Positions 26,417-35,473 of a stretch of DNA of 64,000 nucleotides are shown one piece after another (the first letter of the stretch is position 1; each line of letters starts with the position of its first letter). The stretch is from Alphaproteobacteria bacterium. Its GTDB lineage: Bacteria; Pseudomonadota; Alphaproteobacteria; UBA6615. Location of the stretch: NCBI GenBank assembly GCA_028279245.1, contig JANQOE010000091.1:1-64000 (forward strand), in the 5' to 3' direction. The notes beneath the pieces are model-generated. The model ran no database searches. It was given only the letters and a program-made list of their open reading frames with translations, and was not told where the DNA came from. Made by a program: the position numbers and the translations under genes.

Positions 26417-28561
26417 TTACCCTGGAACCAGCTCTTTGCCGCGGCGGCGCTGCCATTGATAGAACGCGGCCAACGCAACTATGCCGCCGATGTTGACATG
26501 CATGCCGGTGATTAGCTCGGACAACTGAAGCGCCGGTGGCACGAAACACATAACCGCGATGCCGCCCAGCACGACCCATTCAACAGGGGTCGTACGGCGG
26601 TATAGCCAGCCCATGCTCCATCCGCTGAACGCATAGGTCCCCGCCGTGGCGGTTAACACGATCCAGGCGATTTCCTGGGCGGTCCCGGTCAGCAAGGGCG
26701 TGTAGGCGAATAACAGCGGTACGACGTAGAGCATCTTGGCAAAGCGGAAGCTTGCCCAGCCGGTCTTCCAGGGATCGGCCACCGCGATCGATGCGGCGAC
26801 GTAGGCGCCGATACAGACAGGCGGTGTGATGTTTGAGTCTTGGCTCAACCAAAACACGATCATATGTGCGGCAATCAGGGCCACGCCCATGTCCACCAGC
26901 GCTGGGCCGGCAAGCACGATGATAAGCAAATAGGAAATCGTAATAGGGAGGGCCATACCGAGCACAAGGGAAGCTAGCGCGACCATCACCAGCGCAATCA
27001 GCAACTGCCCGTCAGCAATCGTAACGATCATGTTGCCGATCTTTAGTGGCAGACCGGTCAGGAGCAGGACGCCAATCAGTACACCGACGGCTGCAGCGAC
27101 CGCACCGACCACCAACGAATTTCGCGAACCCAGGACAAGCGCGTCCTTGATACCTCGGAGGTCCAGCCTGTGCTCCGGCATAGCCCACCTGGCCGGTTGC
27201 ACCGCCGCCAACAGGACGCGGGCCCAGTTGATGCCGATGATCGAGACGATCGCCATTGCCGCACACCATTCGGGCGAGAAGCCTTCCAGCAGCAGCCAGA
27301 TCAGCACGACAAAGGGCACGAGGTGGAACCAGCCCTTGCGCAGCACTCGCAACGGCGCCGGCAGTTCTCCAGGTTCCATGCCGCGGATGCCGTTGCGTTT
27401 GGCTTCGAAGTGAACGATGAAGCCGATCGACAGCATGTATAAAAGAGCAGGTGCCGCAGCGACCGCAATAATCTCGACGTAAGGGATGCCGGTAATCTCG
27501 GCCATGATGAACACGCCAGAGCCCATGATGGGCGGCAACAACTGTCCGCCTAGCGAGGCAGAGTTCTCCACCGCGCCAGCGACATGCGGCCGGAAGCCAA
27601 CGCGTTTCATCAAGGGGATGGTGAAGGCGCCCGTCGCAACGATGTTGGCAAGGCTGGTACCGTTGATGGAGCCGAAAACGGCCGAGGCCATGACCGCGAC
27701 CTTGGCCGGCCCGCCGGCCGTCCGTCCAGCAACTGCTAGCGGCAACTCAATGAAGAACCGCCCCATGCCGGATCGTTCCATAAATGCGCCCAGGAAGATG
27801 AAGACAATCACCGTGTTGGCCATGACCGACGTCATGAGGCCGAAGATCCCTTCCGAGGAGTACATCAGGAAGTTGGCGACCTGATAAACCGACGATCCCC
27901 GGTGCGCGAAAGGACCGGGAAAGAGCGGGCCAAATAGTGCGTAGACGAGGCCACAGACGACGATGATGGGAATTGACCAACCGATGCTGCGCCTCGCTAC
28001 CTCGATGGAAATCACGACTGCTGCAAGCGCCAGGCCGAAGTCGGTTGCGTGCCACGCTCCGGCGCGATGCACCACTTCATCGAACTGGATCTCGAACAGG
28101 ATGAACACGAACAACGCCAGGATGATGAGCGTCAGATTGCGGACGTTGCGTAAGAAGACCGCTGCAATCACCAGGAGCGCGCCGACGACCCACACCGACC
28201 AGTCGAAGATGTTCGGACCGACCTGCTCAACCTGTTCGGCGCGCAGGATCGTGATGATCCCGCAAGCCGCCAGCGCAGATCCGGCCAGCCAATCGCGGCC
28301 TGTCGGGGGCTCAAACGAGGCGCCGCGCCGCTCCGGGTACATGATCAGGACCAATACCCAAGTCAGGCCGAGATAGACGGATAGGTGCAGGTGTTCTTCG
28401 GGAATGCCGGGCCCAGCAGCCCATAGCGAGAAAAGCGCCAATCCGACAGCACCCGCTTGGAATACCCAGTTCCATGCGGGCGGCAAGTTCAGCGCGGCCG
28501 TCGGCGCCTTGATTTCCATGGGGGCTGGCTTGCCCTCGTGGTCGACATGCGCTTCAGACAT
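26417..28561 (-). CDS. TRAP transporter fused permease (TAXI type)
   Basis: A 714-residue polytopic protein that fuses the small and large TRAP permeases. The N-terminal third has four segments typical of the DctQ-like part; the rest has DctM blocks such as FMERSGMGRFFIELPLAVAG, FGSINGTSLANIVATGAFTI, and GGQLLPPIMGSGVFIMAEIT. It works with a TAXI-type binding protein, encoded just upstream. The start at 28561 (MSEAHVDHEG) is preferred; an in-frame TTG ten codons earlier has no better ribosome site. Confidence 0.92.
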   Translation of the reverse strand: MSEAHVDHEGKPAPMEIKAPTAALNLPPAWNWVFQAGAVGLALFSLWAAGPGIPEEHLHLSVYLGLTWVLVLIMYPERRGASFEPPTGRDWLAGSALAACGIITILRAEQVEQVGPNIFDWSVWVVGALLVIAAVFLRNVRNLTLIILALFVFILFEIQFDEVVHRAGAWHATDFGLALAAVVISIEVARRSIGWSIPIIVVCGLVYALFGPLFPGPFAHRGSSVYQVANFLMYSSEGIFGLMTSVMANTVIVFIFLGAFMERSGMGRFFIELPLAVAGRTAGGPAKVAVMASAVFGSINGTSLANIVATGAFTIPLMKRVGFRPHVAGAVENSASLGGQLLPPIMGSGVFIMAEITGIPYVEIIAVAAAPALLYMLSIGFIVHFEAKRNGIRGMEPGELPAPLRVLRKGWFHLVPFVVLIWLLLEGFSPEWCAAMAIVSIIGINWARVLLAAVQPARWAMPEHRLDLRGIKDALVLGSRNSLVVGAVAAAVGVLIGVLLLTGLPLKIGNMIVTIADGQLLIALVMVALASLVLGMALPITISYLLIIVLAGPALVDMGVALIAAHMIVFWLSQDSNITPPVCIGAYVAASIAVADPWKTGWASFRFAKMLYVVPLLFAYTPLLTGTAQEIAWIVLTATAGTYAFSGWSMGWLYRRTTPVEWVVLGGIAVMCFVPPALQLSELITGMHVNIGGIVALAAFYQWQRRRGKELVPG

Positions 28562-28658
28562 GGGATGAGTTCCAGCTGGCGGCGGGCGCAAGTAGACCTT
28601 GGTGCGGGTAGACCCCGGCGCATGTCGACACCGGGGTCTGCACGAACTTTGGTAAGGG

Positions 28659-29660
28659 CTACTTGCCCATCAACTGCTCGGGTATGTCGGCACCCTTCTC
28701 TTTCCAGAAGCGGACCGCGCCCTCATGCAATGGAACGGTCATAAAATTGAAGGCGGTGTCCTCGTTCCATGCGTTCACGGCGAGTTCGCCAACCGCGCCG
28801 GCCATCTGGCTACGCCCCTCTTCGGAGTCGAGCGCCTTAAGCATATCGTAAATGAGATCTGCCGGGACATCTGCATGGGCCGTGAGCAAGGTCCCGGTGC
28901 CGATTGTCTGCGTATCCGACTCCACACCGGGGTAGACGCCGGCCGGAATGGTCAAGTTGCCGAAGTAAGGGTACTGCTCGTAGAAGCCGCAGTCCGTGGC
29001 CGGGCCATGCATGTCGATAAAACGGATGTCCATGGTGTTCGCGGTGTCGCGAACCATCGCATTGCCGAGACCTGGGTGCCAATGATACCCGGCGATCTCA
29101 CCGTTCTGGAGTGCCTGTGGGCTCTTGCTACCCAGATAGACCGGGTCGAATTCTTCGAATAGTCCAGCGCACTCAAGCAGCAGGGTTATGTTCGCTGCGG
29201 ATCCAGAACCGGGCCCACCCAGGGACACGCGCTTGCCCCGAATGTCATCGAGAGTCTCGAAGTCACTGTCGGCAGGCACAACAAGGTGCGCTAGCGTCGA
29301 GAACAGGAAGGTCAGTCCGCGCTGGTCGGCGTACGCCTGCTCGTATTCCCCTTCGCCACGATAGCTGAGGTGAACGTCGCTGGCGTAGGCTAAGGCAAAT
29401 TCCGCTCTGCCGGTGCCGACGGCTCGCACGTTTTCCGGCACGCCCGTCGATGCCTCGGAGGAGAATTGATAGCCCTCGATCAGATCGTTGAGAAACACCG
29501 AGACGGCACTTGTCCAGCGATTGAAAGTGCCACCCTGCGGCCCACTCTTGATAGCCACGAAATCCTGGGCCAACGCACCCGACCACGAGGCCGAAGTCAT
29601 GATGGCCGCCGCCGCGGCTGTGACTGCCAACCGGCGCGACAGATTCATGCGAATGCGCAT
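28659..29660 (-). CDS. TAXI-family TRAP substrate-binding protein
   Basis: A 333-residue binding protein with a signal peptide (AVTAAAAAIMTSASWSGALA, then QDFVAIKSG). The TAXI pattern KSGPQGGTFNRW is at the mature N-terminus, and VSLGGPGSGSAANITLLLEC follows mid-protein. GGGAGG lies upstream of the chosen start at 29660. It is the first gene of the operon with the fused permease and is divergent from a GntR regulator. TAXI binders often take glutamate-like or other small carboxylates; the ligand here is unknown. Confidence 0.92.
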   Translation of the reverse strand: MRIRMNLSRRLAVTAAAAAIMTSASWSGALAQDFVAIKSGPQGGTFNRWTSAVSVFLNDLIEGYQFSSEASTGVPENVRAVGTGRAEFALAYASDVHLSYRGEGEYEQAYADQRGLTFLFSTLAHLVVPADSDFETLDDIRGKRVSLGGPGSGSAANITLLLECAGLFEEFDPVYLGSKSPQALQNGEIAGYHWHPGLGNAMVRDTANTMDIRFIDMHGPATDCGFYEQYPYFGNLTIPAGVYPGVESDTQTIGTGTLLTAHADVPADLIYDMLKALDSEEGRSQMAGAVGELAVNAWNEDTAFNFMTVPLHEGAVRFWKEKGADIPEQLMGK

Positions 29661-29747
29661 GATGAGTGTACCTCCCTACTTGCGCTGGTTGTTGTCCACG
29701 CCAAACCCGACCGAAACGCGGGTCATGCTGGACGACCCAGCTCCCTA

Positions 29748-29820
29748 GATATGTCTGGACAATAGGGCTCGATTTGTCTATTTGTCAACACATATTCGTT
29801 TAATTTGTCTAATTTTGATA
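29748..29820. promoter_or_regulatory. Divergent promoter/operator region with repeated TTGTC half-sites
   Basis: The 184-bp gap between the TAXI operon and the GntR gene is AT-rich here and holds TATGTCTGGACAATA (near-palindromic TGTC-GACA) and three further TTGTC strings (about 29775, 29782 and 29810). FCD-type GntR proteins bind short TTGT/ACAA inverted repeats, so this is a reasonable operator. Confidence 0.45.
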
Positions 29821-29844
29821 CCGGGCCGCAAGCCAGGGAGACGT

Positions 29845-30651
29845 ATGAGCGAACGGACAAAAGGGATGAGTGTCGAGCAGGAACGCTCTCCGCGACTAAG
29901 CGACAAGGTCTATGCGTCGCTGCTCTCGGGTATTGTCGACAGCACATATCCCCGCAACAAGAACCTGCCCACTGAACACGAACTTGCCAAACAGTTCGGC
30001 GTATCACGTACCGTCGTCCGCCAAGCCATTGTCCGCCTGCGGGAAGACGGACTGGTGCAGTCGCGCCAGGGCTCCGGCACACTTGTGCTGCGCCGACCAA
30101 ACGAAGCCATGCTCCAATTTGCACCAGTGTCGAGCATCGCGGATATTCGGCGATGCTTTGAATTCAGATCGAAACTCGAAGGCGGCGCGGCGGAATTCGC
30201 GGCGTTGCATCATGACAGCGCGGCCCTGGAGGCGCTGGAGAATGCACTGAGTTCCCATGAACGAATTATCGCCAACTCGGTGACTGGCGAGCCGGCCGTC
30301 CGGGACGTTGCGCAGGGGGTCGAAGCCGACAGTAATTTCCATATGGCTGTGGCGCGCGCGTCGATGAACCACTTCTTCGTACTGACCTTGGAGTCCGTGC
30401 GAACGCAGGTCTTGTTCGGGATGAATTTGGCGCACAGTCTTAACCTGCTGCAGCAGGCCGAGCTGTTGCGAACGGTGTATGGCGAGCACTCCGTGATCTA
30501 CGAGAATATCCGAGACCGAAACGCGCAAGGCGCCCGCGAAGCGATGGAGCTACATATCGCGCGGACGCGTCAACGCATGTTCGAGAGTCCACAAGGGATG
30601 GGTCTGGTCAAAGAGTTGCGGGTCAGCCCCAACACAGGCGGAGGCCGTTAG
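29845..30651 (+). CDS. GntR-family regulator, FCD type
   Basis: A 268-residue regulator. The N-terminal winged helix is visible as LSDKVYASLLSGIVDSTYPR then LAKQFGVSRTVVRQAIVRLR and GLVQSRQGSGTLV. The C-terminal helical FCD domain includes FEFRSKLEGGAAEFAA and SNFHMAVARASMNHFFV with its metal/ligand His. The start at 29845 (MSERTKGM) has GGGAGAC upstream. Its stop overlaps the GTG of the next gene, so it is co-expressed with the flavin oxidoreductase. Confidence 0.92.
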   Translation: MSERTKGMSVEQERSPRLSDKVYASLLSGIVDSTYPRNKNLPTEHELAKQFGVSRTVVRQAIVRLREDGLVQSRQGSGTLVLRRPNEAMLQFAPVSSIADIRRCFEFRSKLEGGAAEFAALHHDSAALEALENALSSHERIIANSVTGEPAVRDVAQGVEADSNFHMAVARASMNHFFVLTLESVRTQVLFGMNLAHSLNLLQQAELLRTVYGEHSVIYENIRDRNAQGAREAMELHIARTRQRMFESPQGMGLVKELRVSPNTGGGR

Positions 30652-31778
30652 TGGCGATCCGCCTGTTTCAGCCGATCGAGTTGCGCGGTCTGCGTTTGCA
30701 GAACCGGATCGTCGTCCCGTCGATGACCCAGTTTTCGGCCGACGATGGCGTGGCCGGGGACTGGCATTTGATGCATCTTGGCCAGTTTGCCGCCTCGGGC
30801 GCAGCGCTCGTGAACACCGAGTCTACATACGTCGAGCCGCGGGCCCGTAATGCGCCGACTTGCCTCTCGCTGTACACCGACGAGCAGGCGCAGGCGATTG
30901 CACGGATCGTCGACTTCTTTAAGCAACATGGTTCGACCCGCTTCGGCATTCAGCTCTGCCACGGCGGCCGCAAGGCTTCGAGCAAGGAGCATTGGCGCGG
31001 CGGTGGTCCGTTAGCGCTGGACGAGGGCGGTTACGAGGCGGTCGCACCGTCGCCAGTGCCGATCAAGCCGGATTGGCCCGTGCCGAAGGCCCTCGACCCT
31101 GGCGGCATCAGAGCGATCGTCGACAAGTTTGTGGAGGCGGCGCGGCGGGCTGACAGGACCGGCGCGGATCTGATCGAGATTCACGCGGCGCACGGCTACT
31201 TGCTGCATCAGTTCCTGTCGCCGATCACCAATCGGCGCGGCGACGCATACGGCGGCCCGCTGGAAAACCGGATGCGGCTTGTGCTGGAGGTCTTCGAGGC
31301 CGTGCGGGCGGCTTGGCCCGACAACAAGCCGGTCGGAATCCGGGTTTCAGCCACCGACTGGGCGGCGGGCGGGTGGACCGTCGAAGAGACCGTGCAGCTC
31401 GCCCGGTGTCTGGAAGGGTTGGGCTGCGATTATATTCACGTCTCGAGCGGCGGGCTGACTCCCGAGCAAATCATCGAGGTTGGTCCCGGTTACCAAACCG
31501 GTTTCGCGGCGGCCGTTAAGGCTGCAGTGAAGATGCCGGTGATCACGGTCGGGCAAATCACCGAGCCGCGGCAAGCGGAGTCCATCCTCCGAACCGGACT
31601 CGCCGACCTGGTCGGGGTCGCCCGTATGATGCTCTTCAATCCCCGCTGGCCCTGGGTCGCTGCACACGAATTGGGTTGCGAAGTGCCTTACCCTCGACAA
31701 TACGAGCGAGCGCACCCGAGCCGCTGGAGCATGTCCGGTGTCGCGTCGCCCGGAAACCAGCCTGCCAAAGTCGTGTAA
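30651..31778 (+). CDS. NADH:flavin oxidoreductase, Old Yellow Enzyme family
   Basis: A 375-residue single-domain OYE (YqjM-like). It shows IVVPSMTQFSADDGVAGDWH at the FMN site, the HGGR of IQLCHGGRKAS, the active-site block IEIHAAHGYLLHQFLSP then TNRRGDAYGGPLENRMR, and the FMN-phosphate block GLADLVGVARMMLFNPRWPW. It reduces activated C=C bonds with NAD(P)H. The GTG start overlaps the GntR stop. The neighbouring TAXI importer may bring in its substrate. Confidence 0.92.
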   Translation: MAIRLFQPIELRGLRLQNRIVVPSMTQFSADDGVAGDWHLMHLGQFAASGAALVNTESTYVEPRARNAPTCLSLYTDEQAQAIARIVDFFKQHGSTRFGIQLCHGGRKASSKEHWRGGGPLALDEGGYEAVAPSPVPIKPDWPVPKALDPGGIRAIVDKFVEAARRADRTGADLIEIHAAHGYLLHQFLSPITNRRGDAYGGPLENRMRLVLEVFEAVRAAWPDNKPVGIRVSATDWAAGGWTVEETVQLARCLEGLGCDYIHVSSGGLTPEQIIEVGPGYQTGFAAAVKAAVKMPVITVGQITEPRQAESILRTGLADLVGVARMMLFNPRWPWVAAHELGCEVPYPRQYERAHPSRWSMSGVASPGNQPAKVV

Positions 31779-31909
31779 GGAGGACCAATCTGAGGGGGTA
31801 CCGGCGCGCCAATACTCGTTTTCGATGTTAAGACAAGGCTGGCGCTGGTGGCTCCCCCCCATGCACTCCGCGGAACCAGCCGGCGGCAGTTAGCATGCAT
31901 GCACAGCGC

Positions 31910-31939
31910 TTAATGCCAATGACCTAAGCGAACTATAAT
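31910..31939 (+). promoter_or_regulatory. Putative sigma-70 promoter for the AraC-type regulator
   Basis: TTAATG, an 18-bp spacer and a perfect TATAAT at 31934-31939, 65 bp before the likely start of the regulator gene. The rest of the 225-bp gap has no gene that I can see. Confidence 0.4.
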
Positions 31940-32003
31940 AGGTAGAAGTTCACCCGCCGTAGACAGCGCAAAGGTTTTGTCAGGTGGACGGGACGCGTGC
32001 AAT

Positions 32004-33011
32004 ATGGTGCCGAAACGAGCAACGCCCCCGGCCATGCCCTACGACATCGACACATATCTCGACCATGCGCGCCCGTTTTTTGAAGTAAGGCTGCTCACGC
32101 CCAGAGACGAGTTCCTAACAGACGTCACGTTTCTGCCGCATGCCAATCTGGTCGCGACGGAGGTCAAATTCTCCGACCAGATAATGGATCGGAATCCACG
32201 GCGGATCACCGAATTCGACACTGAGTTTGTCTTGCTCGAGACTTACTCGCGCGGGTGCACGCGCGGCCTGTCTGCTGGCCAGCACGCGACACTTGTCAAC
32301 CCCGCCATTGTCCATCTGATGGACTGGTCGCGGAGCTACACCGGGATTGCTAAGGACGTCGAGGGCATTGGCGTTCAGATTCCCCACTCGGAAGTCGGCT
32401 ACGACCCCTCGAAACACCCCGCCTATCTAGCGCTCCCGATCGACTCAAGCCGCGGCCGGTTGCTGTCGCTCAGCCTGCAGCTATTTGTTGAGGCGCTGCG
32501 CCGCGGTCCGTCGCCGGAGACGGAGTTGCTCGGAACGACCGTCATCGGGATGGTTCGCACCTGCCTGTTGGGCCAGCGCGACTGGGAGCGGGACCCGGCG
32601 CAGGACGGGTCCCGACGCGCTCTGATCGAAGAGCATATCCGGCGCAATCTTGGTCCAGGTGCCCTTGATATCGACCGGATTTGCCGTGATGTCGGCATGT
32701 CGCGGGCTACGCTCTACCGCACCCTTGGCGGCGGCATCGAACAGTTCGTCAAAAGCGAGCGGCTGAACAAATGCTTCGCTGAACTTGCCAAGGGCAAACG
32801 GGAAGCCGGCACGGTGCGCCGGGTGGCGGAGCGCTGGGGCTTTGACGATCCAGGCAATTTCCGCCGCAGTTTTCGGGCATCGTTCGGGATCTCGCCATCC
32901 GATTGCCTGGACGGCGCGCCGGCGCGGGATGGCCGCAATGTTTCAGACGACGACCACCCGATCATGCGGCTTCTCCGCGATCGCCGGTCGGCAACCGGAA
33001 CGCCTCGCTAG
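32004..33011 (+). CDS. AraC-family transcriptional regulator, candidate regulator of the precursor arrays
   Basis: A 335-residue regulator. The N-terminal 200 residues resemble the AraC-binding-like (AraC_binding_2) domain. The C-terminal part holds two helix-turn-helix units: DIDRICRDVGMSRATLYRTL (first recognition helix) and VRRVAERWGFDDPGNFRRSF followed by RASFGISPSDC, the family hallmark. The start is uncertain: ATG 32004 or ATG 32034 (MPYDIDTYLD). It ends about 90 bp before the first promoter module of the precursor array, in the same orientation. AraC proteins commonly bind direct repeats about 21 bp apart next to the -35 box, as seen in that module. The link is inferred, not shown. Confidence 0.88.
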   Translation: MVPKRATPPAMPYDIDTYLDHARPFFEVRLLTPRDEFLTDVTFLPHANLVATEVKFSDQIMDRNPRRITEFDTEFVLLETYSRGCTRGLSAGQHATLVNPAIVHLMDWSRSYTGIAKDVEGIGVQIPHSEVGYDPSKHPAYLALPIDSSRGRLLSLSLQLFVEALRRGPSPETELLGTTVIGMVRTCLLGQRDWERDPAQDGSRRALIEEHIRRNLGPGALDIDRICRDVGMSRATLYRTLGGGIEQFVKSERLNKCFAELAKGKREAGTVRRVAERWGFDDPGNFRRSFRASFGISPSDCLDGAPARDGRNVSDDDHPIMRLLRDRRSATGTPR

Positions 33012-33102
33012 CGATAGTCCGTCTCCGACGCCCTCGCGAGACCCGACGCGGCTGAGGAAGGGCGACGCTTCGCCGACCTGACCATCCCCGCCCACACCTG
33101 CG

Positions 33103-33167
33103 TGAGACGCAGCGACTACAAACTTGAGACGCTCAGCCCTTGGCGAGGGGCACGCCCCCGCTAGGGT
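33103..33167 (+). promoter_or_regulatory. Array promoter module 1 (before precursor 1)
   Basis: Direct repeats TGAGACGC at 33103 and 33125 (22 bp apart), 7 bp, TTGGCG (33140), 16 bp, TAGGGT (33162). The AAGGAG ribosome site and ATG follow about 60 bp on. This layout is repeated before most lead precursor genes. Confidence 0.8.
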
Positions 33168-33228
33168 AAGGACCACGCGCGCCGCGCGAAAACCGCCTGA
33201 AGAGCTGAGCGAGCAAGGAGCAACAGCC

Positions 33229-33495
33229 ATGGATACAGCCCAAGTTATCGCCCGCGCCTGGTCCGACCCGGACTTCAAGGCGCAGCTGTTAAGTGACCCC
33301 AAGACGGCCATATCCGGTTACGGCATTGACCTACCGGCCGGGTTGGACCTGAAGATTGTCGAGAACACCGCCGACACGTTCCATATCGTGCTGCCGGCGA
33401 AGCCGTCACAGGCCAGCGAGTTGTCGGACGAGGATCTGCAGAACCTGGCCGGCGGCAAGGACATCTCTGCCAAGATTTGCTTCTGTACAATCTGA
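33229..33495 (+). CDS. NHLP-leader RiPP precursor 1
   Basis: An 88-residue precursor. Residues 1-76 are the shared leader: MDTAQVIARAWSDPDFKAQL at the start (like the alpha-subunit of nitrile hydratase), the block KIVENTADTFHIVLP, and a double-glycine end QNLAGG. The 12-residue core is KDISAKICFCTI, with two Cys, one Ser and one Thr, the most azole-friendly in the left arm. The ATG has AAGGAGCAACAGCC upstream and its own promoter module. The nitrile hydratase metal site (CxLCSC) is absent, so it is not an enzyme subunit. Confidence 0.93.
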   Translation: MDTAQVIARAWSDPDFKAQLLSDPKTAISGYGIDLPAGLDLKIVENTADTFHIVLPAKPSQASELSDEDLQNLAGGKDISAKICFCTI

Positions 33496-33552
33496 AGCCC
33501 ATTGGCAAGCGATGCTCCGCCCGGAGCTGAACGTTCCCGCCCCGCACCGGCG

Positions 33553-33617
33553 TGAGACGCAGCGACTACAAACTTGAGACGCTCAGCCCTTGGCGAAGGG
33601 TACGGCCTGTCTAGAGT
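33553..33617 (+). promoter_or_regulatory. Array promoter module 2 (before precursor 2)
   Basis: Repeats TGAGACGC at 33553 and 33575, TTGGCG at 33590, 16 bp, TAGAGT at 33612. It drives the longest run of precursors (2 to 8) with no further module until 36231. Confidence 0.85.
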
Positions 33618-33667
33618 AGTGACCGGGCGAAACGCCCGAACAAGCCAGCAAGCAAGGAGCCATAACA

Positions 33668-33928
33668 ATGGATAGTGCGCAGATTATTGCCCGCGCCTGG
33701 TCCGATCCGGACTTCAAGGCACAGTTGTTGAATGATCCCAAGGCGACTCTCGTCGGCTACGGCATCGACCTGCCGGCGGGACTGGACCTGAAGATTGTCG
33801 AGAACACCGCCGACACGATGCACATCGTGCTGCCGGCGGAGCCGTCACAAGCTGGCGACTTGTCAGACGACGATCTGCAGAACCTGGCCGGCGGGAAGCA
33901 GAAGACCGGAGAAGCGCCCACGGTCTAA
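33668..33928 (+). CDS. NHLP-leader RiPP precursor 2
   Basis: An 86-residue precursor: the 76-residue leader (MDSAQIIARAW...) followed by core KQKTGEAPTV. The core lacks Cys and has two Thr. AAGGAGCC precedes the ATG. It is the first gene of a seven-precursor run. Confidence 0.92.
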   Translation: MDSAQIIARAWSDPDFKAQLLNDPKATLVGYGIDLPAGLDLKIVENTADTMHIVLPAEPSQAGDLSDDDLQNLAGGKQKTGEAPTV

Positions 33929-33935
33929 GACTGCA

Positions 33936-33985
33936 ACACGCAACAGGAGCGCTGGTTGTTTGCTCGGCGTTCCCTGACCAACTGG
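33936..33985 (+). repeat. Intercistronic repeat, copy after precursor 2
   Basis: Shares GCAACAGGAGCGCTG and a following TCGGCGTTCCCTGA string with the spacers after precursors 6 and 12 and pseudogene 11. It marks the boundary between a precursor and a downstream 'follower' gene. Confidence 0.5.
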
Positions 33986-34023
33986 CGCATCTTGCGTGAA
34001 CCAAATCAGCGGAGTTCTGAACA

Positions 34024-34320
34024 ATGGATAGAGCCCAAGTTATCGCCCGCGCCTGGTCCGACCCGGATTTCAAGGCCAAGTTATTGAACGACCCTAAGGC
34101 GGCCGTAGCCAGCTACGGCATCGATCTGCCGGCAGGGCTGAACCTGAAGATCGTCGAGAACACCGCCAACACGTTCCATATGGTGCTGCCGGCGACACCG
34201 TCGCAGGCCGGCGACTTGTCAGACGCGGATCTGCAGAACCTCGCCGGCGGGAAGAAGGGAGGCTATGTGGATCTCGCCGAGGATTGCATGAATAGGGGGG
34301 TGCCCTACGTGCCCTACTAG
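34024..34320 (+). CDS. NHLP-leader RiPP precursor 3
   Basis: A 98-residue precursor with the standard 76-residue leader (MDRAQVIARAW...). The 22-residue core begins KKGGYVDLAEDC and ends RGVPYVPY; it has one Cys and no Ser or Thr. The upstream string CAGCGGAGTTCTGAACA is the 'follower' type ribosome region, without a promoter module. Confidence 0.92.
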   Translation: MDRAQVIARAWSDPDFKAKLLNDPKAAVASYGIDLPAGLNLKIVENTANTFHMVLPATPSQAGDLSDADLQNLAGGKKGGYVDLAEDCMNRGVPYVPY

Positions 34321-34381
34321 GCCGCTATCAGATCCCAACCTGTTGTTGGTTGTTGTGAGAGAACCTTGGAGAGGAATCGAA

Positions 34382-34681
34382 GTGGATACAGCCCAAGTTA
34401 TCGCCCGCGCCTGGTCCGACCCGGACTTCAAGGCGCAACTGTTGAACGACCCCAAGACGGTCCTGGCCGGACATGGCATTGACCTGCCGGTGGGACTGAA
34501 CCTGAAGATCGTCGAGAACACCGCCGACACAATCCACATCGTGCTACCAGCGACGCCATCAAAGGCCGGCGAGTTGTCCGATGGGGATCTGCAGAACCTG
34601 GCCGGCGGGAAGAAGGGAGGTGGATGGAACCCGTTCCACCACGAACCCGGAGCTCCGGATACCTGGGTCACACCCGTCTGA
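34382..34681 (+). CDS. NHLP-leader RiPP precursor 4
   Basis: A 99-residue precursor starting at GTG (34382) with GGAGAGG upstream; an earlier in-frame ATG would break the constant leader length. The 23-residue core begins KKGGGWNPFHHEP and ends DTWVTPV: no Cys, two Thr, rich in aromatic and His residues. After the stop, ACACGGACG...CGTCCGTGT forms a hairpin (about 34692-34726). Confidence 0.9.
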   Translation: MDTAQVIARAWSDPDFKAQLLNDPKTVLAGHGIDLPVGLNLKIVENTADTIHIVLPATPSKAGELSDGDLQNLAGGKKGGGWNPFHHEPGAPDTWVTPV

Positions 34682-34755
34682 AAAAGCAAGACACGGACGC
34701 GTCAACGACCTCAGCCGTCCGTGTGCGTTGGCCGAACCAATGGGAGTGCTGAAAA

Positions 34756-35052
34756 ATGGATAGAGCCCAAGTTATCGCCCGTGCCTGGTCCGACCCGGAC
34801 TTTAAGGTGCAACTGTTGAACGACCCCAAGACGGTACTGGCCGGCTACGGCGTTGACGTGCCGGCGGGACTGGACATCAAGATTGTCGAGAACACCGCCG
34901 ACACCATGCATATCGTGCTGCCGGCGGTGCCATCACAAGCCGGCGACTTGTCGGACGAGGACCTGCAAAACCTCGCTGGCGGGAAGAAGAAGATGGCAGA
35001 TCAGTGGGCGGAACAAGGCGGGTGCGTCGGGATAATCATACCAACTGACTGA
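34756..35052 (+). CDS. NHLP-leader RiPP precursor 5
   Basis: A 98-residue precursor. The leader has small changes (YGVDVPAGLDIKIVEN) but the same 76-residue length. The 22-residue core begins KKKMADQWAEQGGC and ends GIIIPTD, with one Cys and one Thr. The upstream CCAATGGGAGTGCTGAAAA is of the follower type. Confidence 0.92.
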   Translation: MDRAQVIARAWSDPDFKVQLLNDPKTVLAGYGVDVPAGLDIKIVENTADTMHIVLPAVPSQAGDLSDEDLQNLAGGKKKMADQWAEQGGCVGIIIPTD

Positions 35053-35072
35053 GCAATCAGGGAGCAACGGCC

Positions 35073-35351
35073 ATGGATAGAGCCCAAGTTATCGCCCGCG
35101 CCTGGTCCGACCCGGATTTCAAGGCGCGGTTGTTGAATGATCCCAGGGCCGCCCTGGTTGGTTACGGCGTCGACCTACCGGCGGGACTGAACCTGAAGAT
35201 CGTTGAGAACACCACGGACACGATCCACATAGTCCTGCCGGCGACGCCTTCGCAAGCCGGCGACTTGTCAGACGAGGATCTGCAGAACCTCGCCGGCGGA
35301 AAAACCACACTGACACCCGAACAAGACCGCCGCTACGCCGGCACTATCTGA
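35073..35351 (+). CDS. NHLP-leader RiPP precursor 6
   Basis: A 92-residue precursor 20 bp after precursor 5, with CAGGGAGCAACGGCC upstream. Core KTTLTPEQDRRYAGTI: four Thr, no Cys. If modified by the cyclodehydratase it would need to form methyloxazolines. Confidence 0.92.
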   Translation: MDRAQVIARAWSDPDFKARLLNDPRAALVGYGVDLPAGLNLKIVENTTDTIHIVLPATPSQAGDLSDEDLQNLAGGKTTLTPEQDRRYAGTI

Positions 35352-35358
35352 GCGGCAA

Positions 35359-35440
35359 AGCGCAACAGAAGCGCTGTGGTGGATCGGTTGTCGCCTCGGT
35401 GTCCCGACAGCCGGCCGATCGGAAGATGACCCGATGCTTT
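35359..35440 (+). repeat. Intercistronic repeat, copy after precursor 6
   Basis: GCGCAACAGAAGCGCTGTGG, then ATCGGTTGT and CTCGGTGTCCCGACAGCC. Matches the spacers after precursor 12 and pseudogene 11. Confidence 0.55.
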
Positions 35441-35473
35441 TGTGCGCCTAACCGAATCGAGGGAGCCTGAGCA

